Below are positions 21,165 to 32,229 of a stretch of DNA of 64,000 nt, in pieces; positions within the stretch are counted from its first letter, which is position 1, and each line of letters begins with the position of its first letter. The DNA is from Liolophura sinensis (taxonomy: Eukaryota > Mollusca > Polyplacophora > Chitonida > Chitonidae). A program made the translations under genes and the position numbers. The notes under the pieces were generated by a model, which searched no databases, was not told the origin of the DNA, and saw only the letters and a list, made by a program, of their open reading frames with translations. Where the stretch lies: contig NC_088307.1 of the NCBI RefSeq assembly GCF_032854445.1, positions 28,295,484 to 28,359,483 of the forward strand, read 5' to 3'.

Positions 21165-22520
21165 CACAGCATTTTGAGTAATTCTACACTAGTGACGTCT
21201 AATGTATTGCAATTAACATTACTGTCGTTTTTCTGTCTAATTCTGCTTAAACCATGGTTCTAGGGCAGGTGTGAATTGCTACTATTTATTCATTTACCTG
21301 GACAAAATAAAAACCTGACTGAAGTAAATTCACAAAAGTTCGTATCACGGTATGACCATTTGCTGTCGTCGCTGCTCTGGTTTTGCTCTTTTTGTTGTAC
21401 GTCTGTCACACTGTCGTCGCTGCTCTGGTTTTACTCTTTATGCTGTACGTCTATCACACTGTCGTCGCCGTTCTGGTTTTACTCTTTATGCTGTACGTCT
21501 ACCACACTGTTGTCGCCGCTCTGGTTATACTCTTTATGCTGTACGTCCATCACACTGTCGTCGCCGCTCTGATTTTACTCTTTATGCTGTACGTCTGCCA
21601 CACTGTTGTCGCTGCTCTGGCTTTACTCTTTTTCCTGAACGTCTTTCACACTGTGGTCGCTGCTCTGGCTTTACTCTTTATGCTGTACGTCTACCGCACT
21701 GTCGTCGCTGCTCTGGTTTTACTCTTTATGCTGTACGTCTGTCACACTGTCGTCGCTGCTCTGGTTTTACTCTTTATGCTGTACGTCTGTCACACTGTCG
21801 TCGCTGCTCTGGTTTTACTCTTTATGCTGTACGTCTGTCACACTGTCGTCGCTGCTCTGGTTTTGATCTTTATGCTGTACGTCTGTCACACTGTCGTCGC
21901 CGCTCTGATTTTACTCTTTATGCTGTACGTCTGCCACACTGTTGTCGCTGCTCTGGTTTTACTCTTTTTCCTGTACGTCTATCACACTGTGGTCGCTGCT
22001 CTGGCTTTACTCTTTATGCTGTACGTCTGCCACACTGTTGTCGCTGCTCTGGTTTTACTCTTTTTCCTGTACGTCTATCACACTGTGGTCGCTGCTCTGG
22101 CTTTACTCTTTATGCTGTACGTCTACCACACTGTCGTCGCTGCTCTGGTTTAACTCTTTATGCTGTACGTCTGTCACACTGTCGTCGCTGCTCTGATTTT
22201 ACTCTTTATGCTGTACGTCTGCCACACTGTTGTCGCTGCTCTGGTTTTACTCTTTATGCTGTACGTCTATCACACTGTGGTCGCTGCTCTGGCTTTACTC
22301 TTTATACTGTACGTCTGTCACACTGTCGTCGCCGTTCTGGTTTTACTCTTTATGCTGTACGTCTGCCACACTGTTGTCGCTGCTCTGGTTTTACTCTTTA
22401 TGCTGTACGTCTGTCACACTGTCGTCGCTGCTCTGGTTTTACTCTTTATGCTGTACGTCTTTAATTATATTACTTATTATTTATATATCATTTATCACAT
22501 TTTCCTTTAACGCGTCACGT
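21165..22520 (+). mobile_element. Dispersed element with expanded internal 48-bp units (copy 2)
   Basis: The left part (21165-21358) has the family core CATTTTGAGTAATTC..AGTGACGTCTAAT, then TCTAATTCTGCTTAAACCAT, then CGGTATGACCATTTGCTG. The tandem array replaces the single unit seen in other copies. The right flank (GTACGTCTTTAATTATATTA) matches what follows the single unit at 28590. No coding capacity for transposition seen. Confidence 0.6.
21360..22465 (+). repeat. 48-bp tandem array
   Basis: About 23 copies of a 48-bp unit with GCTCTGGTTTTACTCTTTAT and GCTGTACGTCTGTCACACTG, then TCGTCGCT. Subtypes (TTTTCCTGTACG, CTGTGGTCGC, CTGTTGTCGC) recur in blocks, which suggests multi-unit amplification. 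48 is 16 codons and the unit has almost no stops in any forward frame, so frames up to 370 codons are artefacts. Confidence 0.97.
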
Positions 22521-22542
22521 TTCGAGGGTCTGAAATATTATA

Positions 22543-23656
22543 ATTACACGAAACAAAAGTAATCTCGTGAAGTTGTGAATGTATCACATCTATACGATAT
22601 CTAGCCGTCTTCACCATTCTATTACACTGTAAATACTGACAGTAAGCAAGTACTGGTAACTCAGTTTGCAATTGCATCAGCATGAACTCTTCGAAAAGCT
22701 GAAGAGAAAGTAATAGAGCAAAGACTACACTCAGACTCCGAAATAAGTATCAGTTCATAACGTTTCGCGGGATAGGTTGCACATTCTAAGTTTCGCGGGA
22801 TAGGTTGCACATTGTAAGTTTCGCCGGATAGGTTGCGCATGGTAAGTTTCGCCGGATAGGTTGCGCATGGTAAGTTTCGCCGGATAGGTTGCACATTGTA
22901 AGTTTCGCCGGATAGGTTGCACATGGTAAGTTTCGCTGGATAGGTTGCACATTGTAAGTTTCGCCGGATAGGTTGCACATGGTCAGTTTCGCCGGCTAGG
23001 TTGCACATTGTAAGTTTCGCCGGATAGGTTGTACATGGTAAGTTTCGCCGGCTAGGTTGCACATTGTAAGTTTCGTCTGGTTAATTACAAACTCTAAAAT
23101 TAGTCTGATGTTTTACAAATTTTAAGTTACACATTGTAAGTTTCGTTTAACAGATTGCACATTGTAAGTTTTTTCTCACAGATTACACATTGTAAGTTTC
23201 ACTTAATACATTACACCTTGCACGCTGTGCCTGATAGATTACACTGCAAGTTTTGACGGGTTTATTACACATTGCGAGCTTTGTCTGATAGATTACACAT
23301 TGTTCGCTGTGCCTGATATGCTGCACATTGTAAGTTTTGTCTGATAGATTACATATTGTACGTTGTGCCAGATAGATTACACATGGTAAGTCTCGCTTGT
23401 TAAATTACACGAAACAAAAGTAATCTCGTGAAGTTGTGAATGTATCACATCTATTCGATATCTAGCCGTGTTCACCATTCTATTACATTGTAAATACTGA
23501 CAGTAAGCAAGTACTGGTAACTCAGTTTGCAATTGCATCAGCATGAACTCTTCGAAAAGCTGAAGAGAAAGTAATAGAACAAAGACTACACTCAGACTCC
23601 GAAATAAGTATCAGTTCATTACGTTTCGCCGGATAGGTTGCACATTCTAAGTTTCC
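22543..23656. repeat. Duplicated 253-bp segment at 861-bp offset
   Basis: 22543-22795 and 23404-23656 are nearly identical, with about six substitutions seen (for example TACGAT/TTCGAT and AGAGC/AGAAC). Each runs from ATTACACGAAACAAAAGTAA through CATCAGCATGAACTCTTCG into the first 28-bp repeat unit. The duplication therefore includes a unique leader plus the array edge. Confidence 0.93.
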
Positions 23657-25735
23657 CCTGATTTATTACACATTGCACGTTGTGCCTGATTACACATTGT
23701 AAGTAATGCCTAATAGATTGCACATTGTACGTTGTTCCTGATAGATTACACACTGGACGTTGTGCCAGATGGATTACATATTGTAAGTTTTGCCTGACAA
23801 ATTACACGTTGTCAGTTTAACCTGATAGATTACACATTGTACGTTGTGTCTTATAGATTACACATTGTAAGTTTCGCCTGATACATTACACATTGTACGT
23901 TGTGCCTGATGGATAACACATCGTAAGTTCCCCCTGATAGATTACACTCTACCCGTTTGCCAGACAGATTGCATATTGTAAGTTTCGCCTGATAGATTAC
24001 ACTTTGTACGTTTTGCGAGATAGATAACACATTGTAAGTTCCCCCTGACAGATTACACTCTACCCGTTTGCCAGATAGATTGCACATTGTAAGTTTCGCC
24101 TGATAGATTACACTTTGTACGTTTTGCCTAATAGATAACACATTGTACGTTATGCCTTATAGATTACACATTGTAAGTTTCGCCTGATAGATTACACTTT
24201 GTACGTTTTGCCTGATAGATAACACATTGTACGTTATGCCTTATAGATTACACATTGTAAATTTCCTTTTATCAATTACACTTTGTAAGTTTCGCGGGAT
24301 AGATTACATATTTTAAGTTTTGTCTGATAGATTACACATTGCATGTTGTGCCAGATATATTGCACATTGTAAGTTTCGCCTTATAGACTACACATTGTAA
24401 GTTTTGTCTGACAAATTACACATTGTAACTTTCTTTTTTATAGATTACACGTTGTAAGTTTCTCCTGATAGATTACACATCGTAAATTTTGCCTCACAGA
24501 TCACACGTTGTACGTTGTGCCTGATCGATTACACATTGAGTGTTTCGCCTGATAGATTACACATTGTGAGTTTCTCCTGATAGATTACAAAGCTTTAATT
24601 TTCACCTGGTAAATTACAAAACCCAAAATTTCACTGACATATTACAAACCCTAAGTTTCACCTCACAGATTACAAACCCTAGGGTTTACCTGACAGATTA
24701 CAAGCCCTAAGTTTTACCTGACAGATTACAAGCCCTAAGTTTCACCTGACAAATTACAAGCCCTAAGTTTTACCTGACAGATTACAAACCCTTAGTTCCG
24801 TCTGACAGACTACAAGCCCTAGTTTTCACCTAATACATTACAAACCCTAGGTTTCACCTGACAGATTACAAACCCTAAGCTTTACCTGACAGATTACAAA
24901 CCATAAGTTCCACTTGACAGACTACAAACCCTAAGTTTCACCTGATAGATTACAAACCCTAGGTTTTACCTGATAGATTACAAGCTGTAAGTTCCACCTG
25001 ACAGACTACAAGCCCTAGGTTTTACCTGATTGATTAAAACCTTTAGTTTCACCTGACAGATCACAAACCCTAAGTTCTATCTGATAGACTACAAGCCCTA
25101 GGTTTCACCCGACAGACTACAAGCCCTGGGTTTCACCTGATAGATTACAAACCCTAGGTTTCACCTGACATATTACAAGTTCTAAGTTTTACCTGACAGA
25201 TTACAAACCCTAAGTGACACCTGACAGATTGCAAATCCTAAGTTTTACCTGACAGATTGCAAACCCTAAGTTTCACCCGACAGATAACAAAACCTAAGTT
25301 TCACCTGACAGATTACAAACCTTAAGTTTTACCTGACAGATTACAAACCCTAATTTTTACCTGACAGATTACAAACCCTAAGTTCACCTTGCAGATTACA
25401 AGCCCTAGATTTCACCTGGCAGATTACAAACCCTGAGTTTCACCTGATAGGTTACAAACACTAAGTTTAACTGAAACATTACAAACCCTAAGTTTTACCT
25501 GACAGATTACAAACCGTAAGTTCCACCCGACAGATTACAAGCCCTGGGTTTCACCTGACATATTACAAGCCCTAAGTTTTACCTGACAGATTACAAACCC
25601 TAAGTCTTACCTGAAAGATTACAAACCCTAATTTTCGCCTGACAGATTACAAACCCTAAGTTCACCTGACAGATTACAAACCCTAAATTTTACTGACAGA
25701 TTACAAATCCTAAGTTACACCTGACAGATTACAAA
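22762..25735. repeat. 28-bp satellite array with three subfamilies
   Basis: About 100 units. Block 1 (22762-23080) is GTTTCGCCGGATAGGTTGCA type and homogeneous. Block 2 (23090-24590) is GATAGATTACACATTGTAAG type and diverged. Block 3 (24590-25735) is GACAGATTACAAACCCTAAG type. The three share the layout (T/C)GATAGATTACA..TAAGTTT. The 253-bp duplicated leader interrupts the start. Confidence 0.95.
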
Positions 25736-25739
25736 ACTG

Positions 25740-26779
25740 AGTCTATAAAATCAAAATCAGTTCTGTTCGTCCATGTACTAAAGATAATAACATAAACCGC
25801 CATGCATGCCTCGGATGCTGTCTTATTTTTAGCTAACAACATATCAATCTACCTGACTACATCTGGGGATGGGTGTTTGGTGTCTTGATTACACATGTTC
25901 ATTGGCATAACCCATTTGATTCTACTTATAGAGATCAATTCCATCGACAATAACCCACTGGTACAATTGCTGTTCCAGGAACAGACACAGAATTTAATAG
26001 CGTTTATCTGCCTTGTAATATTTTTCGTTTGGCATTGTCTCAAAATGTACTAATTTTATCTATAAATATTTCGTAATCAGGTACAGTAGTTGTTATAGAT
26101 TTCTCCCTCATTAATATTTAACCTCCTCATGTTTTGCCAAAAGGGTTAGAGAATATTTCGAGTCAATAATCTTCATCTTTGAAAAACAACGTTCCTGATG
26201 AGCACATAGTTATCTGTTTACAAAAAACTGTAACAAACTAATAAAATTGACAAGCATGTGCAGTCAGGGCTTGCTTTGCGCATGTGTAATAGGGAAGCTC
26301 AACTAGTTGTCACCTGAAGATGTTCATCATCTATCGACACTCAAGGGTGGACACCAGAAAATGGGCGTTCATGGTACATAAGTTGCTCTTTACTAAGTAG
26401 GGGTATTCAGCTACCGCTGGCTGGTATCTGTACCATCCATAAGATTGACCACCGTCAAGTATGCTAAATCACCTGTTCTTCTGGGCGCTGGAAACAACAA
26501 CCAGTGGATTGGACAAAAAGAGGACAAAATGGAGAAAAAGTGGAGAACACCATGAATAACGGCAGAGAAACACCATGAATAACGGCAGAAAAACACCATG
26601 AATAACGGCAGAAGATGAAGAATTAGGCAGTGACACTTAAACAGATCCAGATCGCCTTCTATCAATTATAAGTCTAGCAGCAGTTAACCGGGACACAAGA
26701 GAATACTAGTAGTGTTTAAAAAAGTAATCATGCGCACCCCATTTCCGTGCCAACACGTATTGATCGGACCTACTAGCAG
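25740..26779. other. Unique stretch with a 23-bp x3 repeat
   Basis: No gene recognised. AACACCATGAATAACGGCAG repeats at 26546, 26569 and 26592 (23-bp period). The rest is unique at the scale I could read. Confidence 0.6.
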
Positions 26780-27590
26780 GCCTGTGTACAGTTCTGATCA
26801 CTGAGCACAGGTACGTGAGGTCTGATCATTGATCACAGGTGCGTTAGGTCTGATCAATGAGCACAGGTGTGCGAGATCTAGTCACTGAGCACAGGTTTAT
26901 GAGGTCTGATCATTGAGCACAGGTGTGTGAGGTCTAACCATTGAGCACAGGTTTGTGAGGTCTGATCATTTAGCACAGGTTTGTGAGTTCTAATCATTGA
27001 GCACAGGTTTGTGAGGTCTGATCATTGGGCACAGGTGTGTGAGGTCTGATCAGTGAGCACAGGTGTGTGAGGTCTGATCATTGAGCACAGGTTTGTGAGG
27101 CCTGATCAATGAACACAGGTGCGTGAGGTCTAGTCACTGAGCACAGGTTTGTGAGGTCTGATCATTGAGCACATGTGTGTGAGGTCTTATCATTAAGCAC
27201 AGGTTTGTGAGGTCTGATCAATGAACACAGGTGTGCGAGGTCTAATCATTGAGCACAGGTTTGTGAGGTCTGATCATTTAGCACAGGTTTGTGAGGCCTG
27301 ATCAATGAACACAGATGCGTGAGGTCTAGTCACTGAGCACAGGTTTGTGAGGCCTGATCAATGAACACAGATGCGTGAGGTCTAGTCACTGAGCACAGGT
27401 TTGTGAGGTCTGATCAATGAGCACAGGTGTGTGAGGTCTTATCATTAAGCACAGGTTTGTGAGGTCTGATCAATGAACACAGGTGTGCGAGGTCTAATCA
27501 TTTAGCACAGCTTTGTGAGGTCTAATCATTGAGCACAGGTTTGTGAGGTCTGATCAATGAGATCAGATGCGTGAGTTCTGATGGTTTGCA
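26780..27590. repeat. 28-bp tandem array (second type)
   Basis: About 29 units of GAGGTCTGATCATTGAGCAC plus AGGTTTGT, with alternating subtypes (TGATCAATGAACACAG, TAGTCACTGAGCACAG). Its sequence is unrelated to the 28-bp array at 22.8 kb although the period is the same. Short multi-unit blocks repeat around 27290-27410. Confidence 0.95.
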
Positions 27591-28220
27591 ACCTGCCTTC
27601 AGTATGACTGCCTTATCCATTCTGCCATGGACCTTACATTCTCCTCTAACGTTCGATTCGCTAATAGCCTTTGTGTCTATATGCATACCCCCTCGGCAGA
27701 CTGGATAAGGAGCGCGCTGGCGATCAGTGATTCACGAAGGAGAATCGATTGAAGAGTTTTCACTTACACCCCCGCATGTTATGGCGGATGGGGGCGGGGG
27801 GGCGGCTAAGCAGAGCGTGCCCGTGCAGTGATGGCTTTAATGAAAGGCCGAGGGCCTCCCGCTGTTGCCGATTGGTTGTTTGTGCTCTCCATCGATTGCC
27901 TCTTTCTAACATATTAGCTGGCTAGAGAATGTCTCTGCTCATTTTTACAAATTCATTACTTTGCGGGCGTTAATAAAATTCGCCTGTGGTCTTTCGGGCG
28001 GGAACGGCGTCTTAAAGTCCAAGCGATGCTTTTTGCGAGGTACACGTACCAAAAAACAAGCCGTGATTAACACACTTATTGCTTGGTGAGGAATGCTGCC
28101 TTTAAAACACATTTTGTAAAACAAACAGAGAAAAAAATATGGCATGGTTTGTACACGGCAGTTCAGCGGATCAAATAGAATGTATTATGAGTTGTTGTCA
28201 GGGTAAATCTACAAATTTTT
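27591..28220. other. Unique GC-variable stretch, no gene recognised
   Basis: Includes a G-rich run GGGGGCGGGGGGGCGG near 27789-27804 and an inverted CCAAT motif (GATTGG) near 27870. It could be regulatory, but nothing defines it. Open frames here lack splice or codon support. Confidence 0.35.
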
Positions 28221-28331
28221 CAAACACATTTGTACTTATGAGCGCTTACACTTCAAACACATTTGCCGCTGTCAACGCGTACACTTCAAACACATTTGCA
28301 GTTGTGAATGCTTACGCTTCAAACACATTTG
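28221..28331. repeat. 33-bp tandem repeat, about 3.4 copies
   Basis: CAAACACATTTG starts at 28221, 28254, 28287 and 28320. It runs straight into a SINE fragment. Confidence 0.93.
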
Positions 28332-28400
28332 GTCTCCCAGCAGCCTGTGGATGGTCGTGGGTTTGCCCCGGGCTCTGCTCGGTTTCTACCCACCATTTTT
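28330..28400 (+). mobile_element. SINE family 1, internal fragment
   Basis: CAGCAGCCTGTGGATGGTCG, GGGTTTGCCCCGGGCTCTGC and TACCCACCAT are the body box; both head and tail are missing. It is interrupted by the dispersed element that starts about 28395. Confidence 0.8.
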
Positions 28401-28600
28401 TAACCTAATTCTCCTTACGCCATGGCGCTAGAGGGCGTGCAATTTGATAATATCCAAGCATTTACATGAACACTTGGAATAAAGCCGTAACTGAGGTAAA
28501 TTGACATGAGGCAGTACTTCACCGGTTATGACCATTTGGCTGTTATCACACTGTGGTTGCTACTCTAGATTTTCTCTCCACGTTGTATACGTCTTAACTA
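28395..28600 (+). mobile_element. Dispersed element with one 48-bp unit (copy 3)
   Basis: CCTAATTCTCCTTACGCCAT, CGGTTATGACCATTTGGCTG, then one unit (TTATCACACTGTGGTTGCTA through TTGTATACGTCTTAA). It matches 21200-21420 but without tandem expansion. Confidence 0.65.
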
Positions 28601-29210
28601 TATTTTTAACATGGTGTCATCTGTTGTATCGACTCGTCGAATCACTCCGCGTATATACAGTGTGATTTGTTGAATCGTACTGTTTCTATTCGATTAGTCT
28701 CACCGTATAAGCGCAGCTGTACGAGTTATGGGCCTTCCTTTGGCTGATGCCTGGAACTAGCGCACTGATATGATTCGCTCAAGAAAGACTTGGGCTGGAA
28801 GATTTAAACGTCTCAATAAACATCCTTATATAATCATCAAACGATCACGGACTTCATGTCAGTAATCTCGATACCACTCTCCAAAAAAAAAAATTCCAAC
28901 ACATACTAGGAAGCAACTAAAACTAAAACAAAAGTATGTATCTAAATTGAACTATAACGCGTCAATTTAAGTAAAAATTTTAATTAGTTTATACAACCTC
29001 TAGAATTGTTTCTTTATTTTTCAAATAAGACACAAAAAACGATTTTATCGGAATTATTTTGGAAGAAGGATGGAAACATAAACGCCCTTGGATATGTTTG
29101 TTCTGACGTGTTTGGTACCTAGACACGCCAGAAATTACTCTCCTAATTTTAACAGTCAAAAAAATCTCTTAATTGTAACAGAAATAACAGAAAGCCCTTG
29201 CCTGAGTAAT
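28601..29210. other. Unique AT-rich stretch, no gene recognised
   Basis: No repeat, RNA gene or coding frame supported. Confidence 0.4.
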
Positions 29211-29360
29211 GCTAGAACATATTCTGTTATTATAACATAATAACGTGTTATATTCAACATGATATCCTGTTGGTCTAACAGAATATCCATATGTTGAATA
29301 ACATAATTTTGTGCAGTATTTAACACAATAATTTACAGCAACAGCAGAATACATTCTAGC
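29211..29360. mobile_element. Small foldback element A
   Basis: The ends GCTAGAACATATTCTG (29211) and CAGAATACATTCTAGC (to 29360) are imperfect inverted repeats (14 of 16). The interior is AT-rich and partly palindromic (TAACATAATAACGTGTTATA). The size and layout suggest a MITE or snapback element. Confidence 0.55.
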
Positions 29361-29436
29361 CTCACTTAGACAACAGGTTTTCTGTTAAATTTAACGGGTT
29401 ATTTTTTGAGAGCAGAAAGTCTGTTATCCGAATGAC

Positions 29437-29520
29437 GCTAGAATATATTCTGTTAATATGACACAATATTCTGTCATATTTCACAGAACAATCCACTGGA
29501 GTAGCGGAATACATTCTAGC
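29437..29520. mobile_element. Small foldback element B
   Basis: The ends GCTAGAATATATTC and GAATACATTCTAGC are inverted (13 of 14) and the same type as element A. Length 84 bp. Two tandem copies with different interiors suggest a short-hairpin family. Confidence 0.55.
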
Positions 29521-30350
29521 AGGGCTACATGTGAAACAGGGCGCGGGGTGATAGGAATAACTCGCGCATGATTGGTTAAAATTGAGAACATGGCATGGCT
29601 TTTGATTTTCTCAATGTGCGCGATTTTGCTTTCTTTGTATTGCGATAACTCTGTTAATTAACATCACAAAAATAGGAAGATCTGCTTATTAAATTTATGT
29701 GGGATGATCTATCGAGACATGTATTTTAGTCATTGTTTTCCTTCTTTACGCCGATTGTTACAAAATTATGAAAAATGCTAGATATTCTGGAATACGTCTC
29801 CCTATTTACTCACAGGATAACTACGACTATTACAAAACTTTACAAACCTCTGACCTAATATCAGTTCTAACGGTTGGCACATCATTTGCTCAATGAATCT
29901 GAGTTCACATCCATCTGAGTTGATGGCAGAGTTAACGCTCCAAGAGCTCAATAAGAAAGTACACAATTAATACTGTAATTAGACACTTTGAGACAGAAAT
30001 CCTGGCATTTCTGCCGAGATTTTACATGCATGTATATTGGGAAGAAATCTCTTTCATGACGTCACAAATAGACGTGAAAATAACTGTGAAAGATCACGTC
30101 GGCATCAATGACCAGACAAGGTCATTAGCCTTTTCTAAACCTGACTACTTCAGTTAATCAACACATAGACGCACTGACCTGGATGAACATGTTTCCTAGA
30201 ATTGCGTCTGAAAGTTCTGTCGAAAGTATAAATTTTCAACGATTTCTTTTCATCAGCATCGTCAAACTGAGTAATGGTTGTTGCTACGTCATGATGTAAT
30301 GTAGCTCAAACTTACAGTCATACAATTATATGACATTACTATAAGTAACA
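29521..30350. other. Unique stretch, no gene recognised
   Basis: AT-rich sequence without supported features. Confidence 0.4.
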
Positions 30351-30351
30351 G

Positions 30352-30425
30352 CCTCCGAGCTCTGTCCGGTTTCTTCACACCATAATTCTGGTAGTCGTCT
30401 AGTGGAATGAAAGCGAATAAACAAA
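30352..30425 (+). mobile_element. SINE family 1 relic
   Basis: CTCCGAGCTCTGTCCGGTTT and CACACCATAATTCTGG match the SINE body weakly. The tail is decayed. Confidence 0.5.
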
Positions 30426-30459
30426 TATTATAAACAATTTAAATTCCGGCATTCAATAT

Positions 30460-30550
30460 GTATTTGTTTGATTGGTGTTTTACGCCGTATACTCAAGAAT
30501 ATTTCACTTGTGCAACGACAACCATTATGGTGGGAAGAAACCGGGCAGTG
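30460..30550 (-). mobile_element. SINE family 1 tail part
   Basis: TTTGATTGGTGTTTTACGCC, ACTCAAGAATATTTCACTTG and TATGGTGGGAAGAAACCGGG are clear. It stops abruptly inside the body where the next tandem repeat begins. Confidence 0.85.
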
Positions 30551-30692
30551 AAACATACCTAACTATTGGTTGCATCAGTGAAACAGACTTAGCTATTTGG
30601 TAGTGTTAGTGAAACAGACTTAACTATTTAATTGTGTGAGTGAAACGGGCTTAACTGTTTGGTTGTGGCTGTGAAACAGACTTATCTAAATG
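30547..30692. repeat. About 31-bp tandem repeat, five copies
   Basis: AGTGAAACAGACTTAACTAT recurs with slightly variable spacing. The first copy starts in the interrupted SINE body. Confidence 0.8.
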
Positions 30693-30869
30693 TCAGTGGA
30701 TTGCACCGATTATTATATGCGTCTGACTATTAACTTCCACATTTTAGCTGCACTATATTTCCTTTTCCCACGAAAAATCATATACAAATCCTGATACGAA
30801 AATAAATTCTTAAATCTCTTGTTAAGTGTTGCCCGAAACGGTTAAAGCTTTTAGACTCGTTTCTGACGC

Positions 30870-31085
30870 CATTGTAAAAGACTTACAGCACTGAGAGTAA
30901 AACTAGAACGGCGACTCCGGCGTGGTATTTGAAAAATGGTTTTATACGCAACGCGTTTTGTTAACGTGTACGTAAGTGATAAGATAGTGGCAAATTACCC
31001 ACCCTGTGCACCATGGATTAAGCAGAATTAAGTAAAAGAATGGAATGATATCGATTCCTTTTCATTAGACGTCACTGATCTATAA
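30870..31085 (-). mobile_element. Dispersed element with one 48-bp unit (copy 4)
   Basis: Read on -: AGTGACGTCTAATGAAAAGG, TTAATTCTGCTTAATCCATG, then at the far end one diverged unit (near 30888-30935). Same family as 21165-22520. Confidence 0.6.
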
Positions 31086-31089
31086 ATAC

Positions 31090-31500
31090 TAAAATGGTGT
31101 GGCGGCTTCGGGACCTTTATGGATGGTGCGGAAGAACTGAGATCAAACCCGGGTCAGGGTCATACCTATGACTTTCGAAATGATACTTGTTGCTGCCTCG
31201 CTTGGCGCTCAGCACTGAAAGCTCAGGCACAGTTTCGCAAAACGGCTTACGACATTTTTTATCGCACAATTGTCGTAGGATTTATAGTGCGTCGCCATTA
31301 CCGTGCGAATGTCCCATATGCACGATTATCGTACATGTACAACATCTGTGTGAAACTGGGTCCACAGCAAAAAAGCAGAACTGGCTGGCCCTGCGTCATT
31401 ATAATGTGACTGGATGGGGTTTTTCGTGTCTCATCTTCGCCATGATACTTCAGTGCAGAAATCACTTTGGCGGCATGGATTTGCATAAACTATTTTCGGG
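31090..31500 (+). mobile_element. tRNA-derived SINE family 2
   Basis: A tRNA-like head (GGCGGCTTCGGGAC) with the B-box-type GATCAAACCCGGGTC at 31141-31155, then TGTTGCTGCCTCGCTTGGCG and TTATAATGTGACTGGATGGG. The body matches the reverse complement of 4985-5280. Frames at 31119-31516 are within the element. Confidence 0.8.
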
Positions 31501-31739
31501 CCTCGTGTGGATGTAGTTTAAAGGCGGACACCCCTCGGACTAATACTCCTAAAACGGCGTCTTACTTTACTTTAGACCAATTCAGGAGAAATCAATTGAT
31601 GCTTTACAAACGTCAGTTAATATCCTCCATGGGGTTTACATTTGTTGTACTTCCTGTCATTCATTTTGCATTTCAATTCTTTTTCAAAAAAACTAAGTAC
31701 TTAAAAATGTAGACACACCTAATGACTTCTTGTGAGGGA

Positions 31740-32010
31740 GTGAATGCTTGGGGTTTAATGTCGCACTTAACAGTTTTTCAGTCATACGACGACGAAGGAA
31801 TCCTTAGAGTGCATGTAATGTGCCTCCTTGTGGCAGGACAGATTTCCACCGCTCTTTTATCTAGTGCTGCTTCACTGGGACGCCTTACCGAAGGCAAGTA
31901 AGCCACCCCGCCCGAGCTATACACTGATACGAGTCAACCAGTCGTTGGACTATCCCCTTCATGGCAAATGTCAAGCAAGGAAGTTAAAACTTCCTCTTTT
32001 AAGGTCTTAT
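31740..32010 (+). mobile_element. Truncated SINE-like element related to family 2
   Basis: GGGGTTTAATGTCGCACTTA, TTTCAGTCATACGACGACGA and AACTTCCTCTTTTAAGGTCT form a block I recognise as a common mollusc-type repeat body, also seen at 4937-5000. The expected tRNA-like end is missing and replaced by the (ACAT)n tract. Confidence 0.65.
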
Positions 32011-32019
32011 GTGTGACTT

Positions 32020-32222
32020 GACATACATACATACATACATACATACATACATACATACATACATACATACATACATACATACATACATACATACATACAT
32101 ACATACATACATACATACATACATACATACATACATACATACATACATACATACATACACATACACACATACATACATACATACATACATACATACACAT
32201 ACACACATACATACATACATAC
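32020..32222. repeat. (ACAT)n microsatellite
   Basis: About 50 ACAT units with two CACATACACACATAC interruptions near 32158 and 32194. Six-frame frames reading (MYVC)n or (IHTY)n are artefacts. Confidence 0.98.
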
Positions 32223-32229
32223 GTATTTT

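Noticed and set aside
21352-22464. 370-codon + frame and 256-codon overlapping frame with 16-residue repeats
   Set aside because: Produced by the 48-bp array, which is open in all three forward frames. No start context, splice sites or unique sequence.
22745-27590. CRISPR array
   Set aside because: The 28-bp units are head-to-tail without spacers, no cas genes, and the genome is eukaryotic.
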